DNA of 64,000 nt. Origin: Acorus gramineus (Eukaryota > Streptophyta > Magnoliopsida > Acorales > Acoraceae). Positions 12,115-23,765 of the stretch are shown piece by piece (positions within the stretch are counted from its first letter, which is position 1; each line of letters opens with the position of its first letter). The notes beneath the pieces are model-generated. The model was not told the DNA's origin, made no database searches, and saw nothing but the letters and a program-made list of their open reading frames with translations. A program made the translations under genes and the position numbers. Where the stretch lies: the NCBI GenBank assembly GCA_030737835.1, contig JAUJYN010000012.1, positions 2,649,431 to 2,713,430 of the forward strand, written 5' to 3'.

Positions 12115-12410
12115 TCTAGACTGCAGTCAGTCCTATCAATATCGAACTCTACAGTCCTATGAATTGAACTACATAGCCTATGAATCGAACTATACAGTCA
12201 ATTGTTGGATAAATGATTCACTCACCTATTGAACCGTTAGGCCTAAGTTTGGTTTGTACCACCATTATCCAATAAGAGTGTGAGACACGTACTCAATAAT
12301 AGTTGTGTAGTTCAATTCATAGAGATGTGAAGTCTGATAGATATTGATGGATTGACTAAAGTCAGTCTTGACTGGATCTGAACTCTCCGGATCAGTGTCT
12401 GCATTTGCAC
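12115..12410. repeat. Foldback repeat, second copy of family A
   Basis: The left arm ('gcagtcagtcctatcaatat', 'gaattgaactacatagccta', 'cagtcaattgttggataaat') is the reverse complement of the right arm ('acgtactcaataatagttgt', 'gtagttcaattcatagagat', 'ctaaagtcagtcttgactgg'). The family is the same as at 3180-3900. Confidence 0.65.
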
Positions 12411-12916
12411 CTCTCAAAGTAGTGTTTTAAAACGCAACCCGACGCATCCGGTTGAACCAATTAAATCTTCACCCATTTGAATTGAATTGACAATTCTTAA
12501 GAACCGGCTATGAAAATCGACTCATCCTTTGTTCACAGAACTAGTGATTTAACTACTTTTTGAAATATGAAATCTAATAAAAATTTAGATTTTATATAAT
12601 AAAACGTGTTATGATGTTAAAGCATTAAAATTAAAAACTTGATGACTATGCAAAGTTTTTAAAAATATTTTATATTATTTTTAATATATTTATTTAATAA
12701 TATTAATATATCTATTTATTATGTCATGATAATATTACATTTTAAATCTAGTTAACCTTATGGTTGAATTAGTGAACCTTAACTGGTTTAATTTTTCAGT
12801 TCAACAAATAGTTCAATTTTTAAAACATTATTCATGCCTCTTTAATTTGTTTGCCCCAATTATTATCATGTTTTTATTTAGACACCCTCTTATACTTTAA
12901 GATTGATATTTTTATG

Positions 12917-14247
12917 GGTTTTTTTAGTTTTAGGTTCTTGTAAATAGGCCATTTATGGATCAATCCCTCCTTTCTTCATATTTATTTTTAAGCCCCCAAT
13001 TTCAGCCGCCTATTTCGTTTTTAGTCCCTTCGTCAAACGTCTGTCCATATACCGTTAGTTGCTAAAAAGTGATTTTTATTTTTAAGTCTCTGTAAACTAT
13101 GTTATTTAGTGTACAGTTCATCCATTCTTTATATTTCATTTTAAGTCTTCAATTTCAAATGCTTTTTTCTTGTGGATGGATAAAATGTCTATATGATTTT
13201 GTAAGTATTTTTATTTCTGAAACTTATGTACAAAATGTTAGGTGAAACATCTTACATTATTAGAGCATTTTCAATGAATAAGTTAGCTAACTAAGATGTT
13301 AAAGTGTCATGTCAGCACTTTATACCTCAACTATACCCCCATACTACATCCCTATTTAGTTGGTTGTTGTTGCTTCAATAGACTAGCTAAATAAACTAGC
13401 TAAAATAATAGTGAGCCCCACCTTTCCACCTATTCAACCTCCCAAATATAGTTTTTTTTAATTCTTTAATGAGAACAATCAAGTGGGGTCCACATTTGAC
13501 TAGCTACAATACTAGTCACAGTTAGCTTGAAAGATAACACCTGATAGGTGGGGTTCATATTTAGCTCCCTTTTAACATCTCCATTGAATCAATATTTTTA
13601 CATATTATGTAATAACTTGACAATAACATATTAGTTAACCTATTCATTGGAGATGCTCTTAGGTGTTTAGTGATAATTTCAGTGTTATTTAACACTATAT
13701 ATGCCTTCCCAATCTAAGATTGCATTATTTTCTTGTCTTATTAGTTGTCTAATTAAGATTGATTAAATAAATAGAAGAAAAATGACTAGATAAGTAAATT
13801 TTGAGGATTTTTTCATTATTGAATTTTGATTTAACTGATTTTTTCTTCGTTGAAAATTGTGAAATATTAAAATTCTTATTTTGCATAGTTCTAAACTTTT
13901 ATTTTGCATGAAATATTAGAACCATGCAAAATAAAAATCATACAGATATTTTGTATACAAGTTTCAAATATCAAAATATTTATAAAATTATATAAATATT
14001 TTGTTTAGGGATTAATAAGAAAAAGATATTTTGAAATTAAGGACTTAAAATGAAATATAAAACATAGTATAAAATGACTTAAAAATAAAATTATTTTTAT
14101 AAACTAACGGTACATGAACGGACATTTGACGGAGGGACTAAAAATGAAATGAGCTATTGAAGTCGGGGATTTAAAAAAGAAATATGAAAAAAAAGGAATG
14201 ATAGATCATTTAATAGATATGTTTAAAATTACTTGATTTTAGTTTGA
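12917..14247. mobile_element. Non-autonomous element with long inverted ends, interrupted by a MITE
   Basis: The left arm (about 12917-13085) starts gggtttttttagttttagg and includes 'tttttagtcccttcgtcaaa' and 'taccgttag'. Its inverted copy at about 14085-14247 includes 'taacggtacatgaacggaca' and 'gacggagggactaaaaatga'. The terminal word GGGTTTTTT and the 'ttttagtccct' motif are shared with the foldback elements at 24003, 25534 and 57776. The right terminus is eroded, so the outer border is approximate and no duplication is scored. Confidence 0.55.
13263..13658. mobile_element. Tourist-like MITE, 396 bp, TTA target duplication, nested
   Basis: The left end GAGCATTTTCAATGAATAAG and the reverse-complemented right end GAGCATCTCCAATGAATAGG are inverted repeats, flanked by TTA on both sides (13260-13262 and 13659-13661). 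A TTA duplication is typical of PIF/Harbinger (Tourist) MITEs. It lies inside the larger foldback element 12917-14247. No reading frame is present. Confidence 0.7.
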
Positions 14248-14692
14248 ATGTGTGATTGTTGAATGCAACCAGTTGAATGTGTCAAAAGTGTTGTCTAGTG
14301 CTGCTGGTGGTTTAATGATATTTTTTCAAGTGGTGGTTCAGTGGCTGTATCATTTTATTTTTGTGATGCATCTAATGTCACTGGCTGATGGTACTATCGA
14401 CATTGAATGTGTCGATGCAGCGCATTAATATCGACGGAATCTCCTCCTCGTATTTTCTCACGCGCGACAATGAAGAAGATTTAAGCTCCCATTTAGAACA
14501 AGTATAAGATTTATTCTTTGATATACATTTATTTTAATATAAGTGAATATAAATAAGAATAAAGTGATTTTGTGTTTGATTGTGTTTTGAATTATTCTCG
14601 TTGGTAAACGTAAGAATAAATGTTTTGTTATTTGGATAAAATGTGAATAAAGTATGGATAAAGATTTGTAAAATATAAAAAAATAATGATAG

Positions 14693-14949
14693 TTTTATTA
14701 AATAGACATCCTTATAAACACAGGCATATAGAAGAGAAGTAGAGAGAGATTCTTATTCACTATTTGTTAATTGAATACAAGAGAGAACCCTCTATTTATA
14801 GGGTGCATAGAGGAATCCCAAAGGTGGAGAGTTACAAGTTTATAGAGGTGAGGGGGAGATAGTGGGGCAATAATGGGAGTGTTATGGAATAGAAGAGTGA
14901 GGGAGGTTATGGGTTAGAGAAGTGGTGGTTATCCACCATATTCACAACA
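14693..14949 (-). mobile_element. Short solo LTR (257 bp), minus orientation
   Basis: On the minus strand the block starts TGTTGTGAATATGGTGG. It contains CTATAAATAGAGGG (a TATA box with a downstream start region) followed by a CT-rich tract, as in Copia-type LTRs. GATAG flanks both sides (14688-14692 and 14950-14954), a 5-bp target duplication. The 3' end reads ...TTTAATAAAA instead of the usual ...CA, so that terminus is mutated or misplaced. No internal domain is attached. Confidence 0.5.
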
Positions 14950-15240
14950 GATAGTTGATTTCATATGTGATTTATAAAAGGTGATGAAGTTGATTTGACA
15001 GTGGGTCCACATATTCTTTGAGTAGAATAATCTAGGATAACTTTAATTTCAGGGGTTGGTTGAAATCCATATACCACTTTATTCTGCATAAGATATCCCA
15101 GGTTATACTAGACAAACAAACGGGTTAAAACTCCTATTCCAGACAATACCAGGTTATCTGGGGGCTTATTCCCGTTTTAAACGGGGGCTAAATGTTGAGT
15201 GCTGTACACTTGTATAACAAACAAAAATGTTAGTTTTTTT

Positions 15241-15777
15241 GTGAAAAATCCATATAACCCCCTGAAAAGTGAAATCTGACTGAAATCCATATAACCCCTG
15301 ACTTTCTTAAAATCCATATAACCTCCTAAAAACACATAGTAAATCCAAATAACCCCCTGAATAAAATTTTCATTAGTAGATGATGAATATTTTGCTAATA
15401 TTTCGTTTGGTTAATCCTGACTGAAGACAAAATATACTAAAAAAAACACTACAATGTGTTAAAAATGTGAAAAATCATATGAAAATGACGATTTTACCCT
15501 ATTTGGATATAAAATTCTATATGGAGGGGTAAAATCGTCATTTATAAAAGATTTTTTACATTTTTAACACATTGTAGGGTTTTTTTATATACTGTGTCTT
15601 CTACCAGGGTTAATTAAACATAATATTCACAAAATATTCATCATCTATAAACGTAAATTTTATTCACGGGGTTATTTGGATTTACTAGGTGTTTTCAGGG
15701 GGTTATATGGTTTTAAGAAATGTTAGGGGGTTATATAGATTTCAGTCAGTTTACAGGGGGTTATATGGATTTTTCCC
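15241..15777. mobile_element. Foldback Mutator-type MITE, 537 bp, 10-bp direct repeat
   Basis: Almost the whole element is one hairpin. The left arm begins GTGAAAAATCCATATAACCC and the reverse-complemented right end begins GGGAAAAATCCATATAACCC, with pairing running to the central 'gacgattttaccc / gggtaaaatcgtc'. TAGTTTTTTT flanks both ends (15231-15240 and 15778-15787). There is no coding sequence. Confidence 0.8.
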
Positions 15778-16496
15778 TAGTTTTTTTACTATTCAAATTA
15801 TAGTCTTATATATCTCACTACATATTCTGTAAAGTATATACTCATTAGACGATGTATATATCTCATTAAATTTTTTCTTACACTTACTAATAACTAATTT
15901 ATTCAACTCGAAATGGATCGATATATACTTTTTATTAAAACATATACCTCATTAGGTGATATTTACTATTTAAAAAAAAAAAAACATGTGTGGTCTGAAT
16001 TTTGATGGTAAAAATGACTGAGTCTCACATTTTCCTTAAATGTTTGAAAATGTGAGAATGTGTTTAAATTGGGGGGTGTGCAAACTAACCAAGAAAAAAG
16101 ATTGTCCAAACAAATAAGAGGGAGGCAAATAAAGGACGTCCCTTTGATCAGAATTCTACACCCCTATTAGGGTAGCCATAAAAGATATTCCATGATAAAT
16201 AATCTTTCTAGTATAGATAATGAATAATCAATTTTATGTTTAATTGTATTTTTAATTATTTATATTGGAAAACATAATAAGGATTTTTTTTGTTTGGTTA
16301 ACCATGGATAAATTGAATATAAAAGTTGAATAAGACGTGAATAAGAGTTTTTTAAATGATGGATATATGATTCAACATGTAGACTTATTGATTTATAAGA
16401 GCAGATAACACGTGATTTAAAATGGAATAAAATGGGTGACATAACATAATTTCAAGGATATTCAAAATACCAAAACAATTTATTCTCACTTATTTA

Positions 16497-17103
16497 GGCC
16501 CCTTTTGAAAAACGGATTTGGAGTACTTTTGAGTTTTTAAGAAGTTGAGTTCTCCAAACTCATTTTCAAACAGAAAAAAAACTAGATACACATTTTTCTC
16601 CAAATGTAATCAAGAGCTAATTTTTCCATAATCGATGGAGAGTCAGATTTATGCAAAATCAATTATAAACTCAACTTTTGATGAAAAACTAACACTCAAA
16701 GATGTTTTTAAATAAGATCTTAGGCGACGTTTGAAAATGGCTTTGAAGAGTTTTTGGGTTTATAAAAAGTCGAGTTCCCCAAACCCGTTTCAAAAAAAAA
16801 AAAAAGATGCAGCTTAATTAAAAGCTGCAACACATATTTGCAAAGAAAAGTCCAAAATCTGTAATCCCAGGGTGTGTTAGCATTTGCGATTGCAGGAAGC
16901 CGCGTTTGCAATCGTACAACCAAACAGTTTTACTGTAGCAGCTTCATGCACACAGATTTCAGGCAAATAGTGTCCAAAAGCTGCGATTTCAAAAAGCTGA
17001 TAAAGTAAACTTCCTGCAAAATCAATTTTAAAACCTAGATTTCTGCAGAATCAGTTTTGCAATTGCGCAAACAAACGCACCCTACCGGTTTTCAAACGGG
17101 ATC
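16497..17103. mobile_element. Tourist-like repeat, probably two fused units
   Basis: The left end GGCCCCTTTTGAAAAACGG, preceded by TTA, and the reverse-complemented right end GATCCCGTTTGAAAACCGG, followed on the plus strand by TTA, are inverted. A second internal start, TTAGGCGACGTTTGAAAATGG near 16721, repeats the same opening and the following 'gagtt(c)ccccaaac' motif. The block therefore looks like two units in tandem or one inserted at the edge of the other. Confidence 0.45.
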
Positions 17104-17821
17104 TTAAATTCAATTATATCCATGTATCCAAACTATTTTTGAATTTATTCATTCCTATTCCTATTCCTATTCCAACTTATTCTACCTTTATTATTGAGTT
17201 TATTCTGATACCCCCAGTTTGTGGTGTGATATAATGTTATTCGTCCTTGATAGCTATACTAGGATAGATAACAATTCATGTTGAATAGGTAATTTTTTGT
17301 TTGGTTGTCTTTTCTGTTATTCTCATTAGGAAACGTAAAATTGATATTTTTCTTGTTTGGTTCACCTTAGGTAAAATAAAGATAAGTGATAGATAAGAGA
17401 TGGATAAGAGTTTATGACTTTTTAAATGACAATTATACCCCTGCATAAATTATTTGTGTTTGGGAATAAGTATGAGAGATGTGTATGTGATATGATAGAT
17501 GTGACAGTTTTTGGAATGTGTGTAGAGAGTGTTAGGTTAGATAAATTTTTTAAAATGACAGAGAATGTTATTTTGATCTATTTGCATAGATAAGCCCTGA
17601 TAAGTAATTCCACCATTTTCTTAAAATAGTTATTATGCTTTATTCTAATTTATTCAGACATAACTATCAAGATTTATTTTTGTCAAACAAACAACTGTTT
17701 GAAGGCTATTCTCCCCCTATCCATTGTTTATGCTCCACCGCAACCGGGGATAAAGAAAAATCAGTTCCCCTGGTTCGCTCTCGCGATCTGAAGAAGACAA
17801 TTCTCTTCTCACAGAATTCGC
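17104..17821. other. Upstream region of the PDCL3 gene with a dispersed AT-rich repeat
   Basis: The section 17215-17620 ('gatagctatactaggataga', 'tttttgtttggttg', 'cattaggaaacgtaaaa') resembles stretches at 14500-14690, 16160-16450, 36400-36760 and 57360-57700. These form a dispersed AT-rich family of unknown class. The last 200 bp should contain the PDCL3 promoter; I see no unambiguous TATA box. Confidence 0.4.
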
Positions 17822-17846
17822 GAACCCTAGAAAAACGAAACCCTAA
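17822..17846 (+). promoter_or_regulatory. Two telo-box motifs in the PDCL3 leader
   Basis: GAACCCTAG (17822-17829) and AAACCCTAA (17838-17846) lie 28-52 bp upstream of the start codon. AAACCCTA is the plant telo-box, enriched in leaders of translation and cell-growth genes. Its role here is inferred from motif and position. Confidence 0.5.
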
Positions 17847-17873
17847 TTAGTTTTCAACCTCGAAATCTTTGAA

Positions 17874-20800
17874 ATGGCGGACTACCACTTCGTGTACAAG
17901 GATGTGGAAGGGACGACGACGGAGTGGGACGACCTACAGAGGAAGTTCGGCAACCTCCCTCCGAAGCCCACCCCCTTCAAGCCCCCACCGTTCGCCCCGT
18001 CCGAGGAGGAATCCTCGGCGCCCAAGTCCAAGGCGTGGATCGACGATCGGACGGCGGACGAGCTCGTGGAGCTCGAGGACCACCCCGATCTCGACGACGA
18101 TCGCTTCCTCGAGGAGTACAGGTTCGCGCGAGATTCAATTTGTGTTTGAATTCCCAAATTAGGGTTTTTTTTTTTGTCTGAATTTGAGATGTTTTGGTCT
18201 TTTGACGGGTCCGTGAAGGAAGAAGAGGTTGGAGGAGATGAGGGTGGCGACGCGGGTTGCAAAGTTTGGGTCGGTGATGACGATATCAGGGTCGAGCTTT
18301 GTCAGGGAGGTCTCGCAGGCGCCATCGGACGTTTGGGTCGTCGTGTTCTTGTATAAAGAAGGGTGAATTCCATTTTTCCTCAAAATTTGGATGCAATCTG
18401 AGTTTTTTCTTTTTTTTTTCTTTTTCTTTTTGGTAGGAGGAATTTATATTCGAATTGGTGCAGTTGTTTTTTTTGAGTTGGGCTGTAGTTGTCCCTAACA
18501 ATTCAGTGTAAGTCATCATCATGAACCATAGAAAAAGCTCAACCAAAGTTCATACCTTCAAAAATCAATCTCTCTTCCTATGCGAAGGTGAGCAACATGT
18601 TTCCAACCCTTTGCCAAGAGATCCCCAACAATTCCCTTGTCCCTTGTCATTGGACAAACCGGACTCGTGCTCCTTCTTTGGAAGTATTGTTTGGATGACG
18701 ACCTCAATCTCTTTGGTGGCGTGCGCATAATTGGTGGGTGGTGAGGGTATTAAATACAAGAGCACTTAATAAATCGATTGGTTCAAAAGCCAAAGGGAAT
18801 GTACAACGTAGAATCGTAGTGGATGAGCAAGAGTTTACTTATGAATAGTGAATACGATGCAATATTGAGCTTTGATCCACATATATAATCTTGAACCTTC
18901 AAAGAGTGATATTTTCCGGGGAGGAACACCTTACGCGGAGAATGTGTGTGTGAGGATGCGATTTATAGTGTTAGAGCTTGAGGAAGGCACTGCGTGGGGG
19001 CATCCGCGGTTGAGCTTGTGGGGTCTAATTGCTTGGTTTGGGACTAGTGGTTTTGTGGTTGGCTGAATCCTTGTAGAGATCTCCTCTACAGGGCATCACT
19101 CAACTTTCATCCTTTTTGTTTTATTTTTGTAATTGGGCATCGTCCTTTCTATATAACACAAATGCGCATGCCTATCGTTTCATCATTAAAAAAAATACTG
19201 GTCTATATTTTTCTGAAATTTGAGGGGCCATACTTGGAGCAATGGTAAAGTATTCGGGTTAACAAGACGATCTCCTAGTTTTGAATCTTGAGAGTGCCTC
19301 TTTTGTGAAAAAAACTGTCAAATGAATACATCCGATCTCCCCCTTCCGAGCTTCCTCCTGTATGTGCAATTGTTTCGATTGTTCTGGGCAATGACTGTTT
19401 TTTTTTTGTTTTTTTTTTTGAAATTCATGAATTGTGAGAATGAATCATGGGTGGCCGTGGTGTTTACTACTAGTTTTCATCTGTGTTAGCTCCCACGGTA
19501 CATATAGAATTATATGTAATGATTCAATGCAAACAATATTGACAAGTGGGTGATTCTGTGCATATGAGGTTTTCTCGACTAATATTGGGGTTCCTCATTA
19601 TAAAAAAATTAAAATTGACAAGTGACCATTTGGTTTTGATCAGATCGCCATTGCTGATTGGTGTGCCTGCTCTAACCTAGTTTGTGTTTGATGATCATGA
19701 ATGTGAGTTGTATATTCATGACTTCCTGGTTCTTTTTTTTCGTTCTCTTTTATTTGGTTCTAATTGTATTTTATGTTGAGTATATGATTGTGCATTTGAT
19801 AGCGTGATATGACGATTTTCTGATGGCTCTTCCATGATTCATTATTGAAGTTGCAGTTTCAGATCATCTGGCTTGTTCATTTGCGTGTGGAAATGTGAAT
19901 AATTATGAAGTGTGATGTTGCTGTTGGTGCAGAATTCCGGAGTGTGGTATACTCTCACGTTGCCTGGAAGAATTGGCCACTAGATACCCAGCGACAAAGT
20001 TTGTCAAGATAATCTCCACAGACTGCATCCCGAACTATCCTGATCGCAATCTTCCTACCATTCTAGTGTACAATAACAGTGCAGTCAAAGCAACTTATGT
20101 AGGCTTGATTCATTTTGGCAATCGGAAATGCACCCCTGAAAGTGAGTTTATTAATTGTAGACACTCTTCAGATTAATCTTTTTCTTCTTTTAGAGAAAGT
20201 ATTAGCTCTTTATATGTATTTCTTAAGCTTTTCTAACCAAAGATATTTAACAATGTTAGTTTTCTCCCATTGATGTCATGTTTGACACCTGGAAACTTGT
20301 CCCCAATATTTTTATATCAAGTGTCACTGATATACCATGTCCGACAGACGACATTCCATGCATAGGTACCCACGTTCATGCCGCTGTCCATTGTTTAATT
20401 TCTAATTATATATCAGATATTATTTCAATGGAAAGCCATAGGCTCATAATATTTATTGTTATTGTGAAAACATATCCATTTGCTCTTTATAGAATATGAG
20501 GATTCCTTAGTCCATAGGAAAATATTTAAACAACCTCAGTATGAATCATTGTGTGACTCTGTTGGTAGCTTCATTAGACAAGTTATATGTTTCCAGGTTG
20601 TGAATGGTAATATGTATGCTTTTAACACAGAAAATATAGAATTAGTAAGTACATTTTTTGTGGTTTATTTATTACTTCAGTGAGCTCGACTCTTTATGAA
20701 TCCCAATTAATTTATGTATCATGAACAATTTAGTTAACTTCAGAGGAAGGTAAGATGATGGATTGAATTAGAGATTTTTCAGATTCCTTTCTGATCAGGG

Positions 20801-22074
20801 AAACTTGAATGGAATTTGATGTTTTTGCTTCTAATAAATTTTGTTACTTCCTGCACCCATATTTTTTTTAAAATTAATGTTGATAAAGTTTACGTCTTCT
20901 ATCTCACCTTCTACTTTCCTGAGCCCTCCCCCAATTTACTAAGTGCCAAAGATATTATCAATTTGATATGTATTGAGTTCCTGCCTAACATAAGTAATTT
21001 CTTTAGTGAAACTTAATTTTCTATTTGCTAAACTAGCGTTTGAAAATGTGACAACATTTCAATTTCAATAAACAGTCTTCACTCCAAGAAAAATGTCAAT
21101 GAACAGAAGTTCAGACTAATAGATGTCTGCTTTCTAGAATTTTCTTTTGTAGGGAAGTGTTTTATTTTACATTTTGGTTAAATCTTATCCTATCAATAGA
21201 AGTAAGACTCGAACCCAAGACCCCAATGAAGAGGGGGTAATTCTCCCAACCGGCCAAGAGGTGGCTTGGTTGGTTTCTAGAATTTAGGGTGATGGCTGGA
21301 GGATTTCTTTGATATTTCATAACCTGAGATAGCCCGGAAATCTGACGAGCAAAAATCCACTAATTCTTGCCCCACCAATTTTTTACCTTCTTAGGAGGCC
21401 ACGCAAGTATCACTTCCTGCTGAAACTGTAATCCAATCCATCTTTTGCCTGACCAACGCAATTTCATGGATGTCAATATTCTAATGGTCAATGCAAATGA
21501 GATCATTTGATTACAACCTCGAGTATCTGTTACTCAAGATTTTTTTTTTTCAATTGTTCACTCTTCTTTCTATTGGAAAATCTCACGGAAATGTAAACAC
21601 AAGTACCATGAAACTTCCTGAACATATGCTGGGATAAGTTTTTTTCCAAAATGCCGTTGGGATTATTTGATGACTATGCATATGAATAAAACCCTCAACT
21701 TCTTCATAAACTTACAGATATCTTTTCCTTGTTTGTGTACAACAGTTGTTAAATAGCTAAACCAAACTTCCACTTTAGTTTTCTGTTATGTTACTTCTCT
21801 CCATTATCTGAATCAAGTGCGCTTGTTATTCGGTAGCATTTTTTATATCTATTTCAAGCAGATTCTCTGATAGCCTCATATAATCCCAATTTTGAAGCTT
21901 TAATCTTTCATCACAGGTGTTGCATTGGCTCTCTGCCAGTCAGATCCGGTTCTCAACGATGGTCTAAGTGAAGGCAGTTCGAGGGAGGCCATCATAAATG
22001 GAGTTCGAAAGAAATTCATAGAGAGGGTCGTGAAGCAACACGAGGATGACGATGATGAGTATTCAAGCGACTAA
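17874..22074 (+). CDS. PDCL3: Phosducin-like protein 3 homologue (thioredoxin-fold co-chaperone)
   Basis: Coding exons are 17874-18121, 18219-18362, 19933-20141 and 21917-22074 (248, 144, 209 and 158 nt), with GT/AG borders and matching phases; the product is 252 aa. The N-terminus MADYHFVYKDVEGTTTEWDD and the IDDRTADELVELEDHPDLDD segment give the phosducin-like helical region. The thioredoxin-like domain follows with FGSVMTISGSSFVREV, VWVVVFLYKEGIPECG and the family signature IISTDCIPNYPDRNLPT. The C-terminus is acidic (HEDDDDEYSSD), as in human PDCL3 and the plant homologue. Family members act with the CCT/TRiC chaperonin in folding actin, tubulin or G-beta proteins in the cytosol; that role is by homology. 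Introns 2 and 3 (about 1.6 and 1.8 kb) contain SINE-like relics. Exon 1 is GC-rich. Confidence 0.93.
19228..19325 (+). repeat. SINE-like (tRNA-derived) relic in PDCL3 intron 2
   Basis: 'ttggagcaatggtaaagt' resembles a pol III box A region, and 'ctagttttgaatcttgagag', about 35 bp on, resembles box B plus the following part of Au-type plant SINEs. It is followed by 'tgcctcttttgtgaaaaa'. Only the tRNA-like head is clear and it is diverged. Confidence 0.45.
21185..21275 (-). repeat. tRNA-like SINE relic in PDCL3 intron 3
   Basis: On the minus strand, 'cttggccggttgggag' (box A-like) is followed after about 30 bp by 'gggttcgagtctta' (box B-like). There is no cloverleaf of a functional tRNA. It is best read as the head of a SINE or other pol III-derived repeat. 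Confidence 0.35.
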
Positions 22075-22414
22075 TCAGCCACTTCTGTATGTTTCTTTCC
22101 CTTCCCTTCATGAGCTTGTTTGAGGTAACTATGTTTGATGTGAAAATTTTGTGTGAATCAATCTAAACTACTCCTGCCTTCTACTTTGTTTTATTTATTT
22201 TTCTCTAATAATATTGTTTTTTTAAATTTTCATTTATGTTTTCTATTTTGTCCGCTAGATATTATGACAATATCTTATGATACTTCTCTATTATTTGATT
22301 TATATTAAATATTTCCATGTACCATCTCATTGTTTTGTTGTTTTTTTTCTCTTGGTATCCGACCATGAAACGTACTTTAAAAAAAAAAATTGTTATCTGA
22401 TAATAATAAAAAAA
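22075..22414. other. 3' flank of the PDCL3 gene
   Basis: AT-rich sequence after the PDCL3 stop, expected to hold its 3' UTR. Nothing else is recognisable before the transposon border at 22415. Confidence 0.4.
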
Positions 22415-23579
22415 GGGAAAAATTGGTACTAACTCCCTGAAAACTTGCAAAAATCGGTAAGTCCTTGTAAAATCAGAAAATCCCCACAAGTCCCTGTCTT
22501 ATTAGAAAATTATTGTTTTAGTCCTTGCTGTAACCTCAACTAATCAGATGTGTGGTTAACCCTATCTATACATGATAGATTATCATAATGCCCTCCATAC
22601 ATTAGACATTTCACTCCCTGGTTTCTCCCCCTTCAACAATGGTGGATGAGGCCACTAGTGGTCTCAGGCGGGAGTGGTCTGGGGCTTTGAGATCGGTGGG
22701 GTTGATGGGGTGGAGGGAGAGGGAGAGACGGGACTGGAGGGAGCGGACGCGGGCGGAGTCGCAGGAGATGAGGGTGAGAAAGGCGTAGTCGGTGTGGGTT
22801 TGGTAAAGGGAGTCGCATGGGTGGATCTGGAGAGACAATGGTGATGAGGAGGGGTGGGGGGTCGCTTGATGGAAAGGGTGAGAGGCGGATTTGGGTTTTA
22901 AGGAGCATATTGAGGACGAAGAGGATGGTGGTTTGGAGGGGGAGGGAGGAGGAGGAGGAGAGGGGGAGGTGGTGGTGTTTTGGGTTGTTGTTGTTCTTCT
23001 CCTCCGCCATTGTTAAGGGGAAGTCTTTTTCAGAATTTTTTTTTTGTTGGAACCCTTTGAAGCCTCCACGAATCCCTTCCAAGCCTCCACGAAATCATCT
23101 GGGGTTTTGGGTTGCTGTTGTTTTTTTATGACTTTTTTAGTATGTCATTGTTTAATTTGAGTTTTCTATCAAATTTATTACTGTTTTTGAAGAATTTTAG
23201 ATTCTCATTGTTTGATTTCCTTGAGTATGATTCATGCAACATCCATGGTTTCTCCACGCAGTGTTTCTTCCAAGTAAATTCGATAAGGTTGAAATCAATC
23301 CAAGGTCTTTTCTTTAACCTTTGGAGAAGACATGGGTATTTTAGTCACTAAAAGGATTCATTTATATCAACTTTTCAGGGACTTATATGAATATAACTGT
23401 GTGTCATTGTTAATTTAATGGAATATTCTAGGAATATGCTTTCTCAACTGATGGAAATTTAACTCAGGGATAAAAACCGTTAACCGAGATAAAAGATAAG
23501 GACTTGTGATGATTTTTTTATTTTACGGGGACCTTTACTGATTTTTACAAGTTTACGGGGAGTTATATCGATTTTTCCC
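22415..23579. mobile_element. Pack-MULE candidate, about 1,165 bp
   Basis: The left end starts GGGAAAAATTGGTACTAACT and the reverse-complemented right end starts GGGAAAAATCGATATAACTC. The inverted similarity continues about 90 bp ('acttg(c/t)aaaaatc', 'cacaagtcc'). Flanking TAAAAAAAG/TTAAAAAAG match at 8 of 9 bases. The centre (about 22620-23020) is GC-rich, unlike its surroundings. On the minus strand it carries an ATG (23010) opening a Ser/Pro/Leu-rich frame, and in another frame (22838-22611) the protein-like segment CDSLYQTHTDYAFLTLIS. This fits a captured, frameshifted 5' gene fragment; I do not recognise the source gene. Confidence 0.55.
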
Positions 23580-23765
23580 TTAAAAAAGAAGAAGTCACAC
23601 ATGGCCCTTCATAAAAAATTTGATCGTTGCATTCTATAATTCCATTCATTACATGTGATCTACACATGCGAATAAAAGTATATCTACCGAAACAAATGCA
23701 ACTTAGAGGATTAACATGACATGTTATACGTATAGATTATTAAATGAGATTTGTTACACTTAGGC

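Noticed and set aside
18480-19100. Extra exon or gene fragment in PDCL3 intron 2
   Set aside because: Several short frames on both strands, but no conserved motif, and the flanking PDCL3 exons join in phase without it.
21185-21275. Functional tRNA gene
   Set aside because: Box A- and B-like words are present on the minus strand but no acceptor stem or cloverleaf can be formed; treated as a SINE-like relic.
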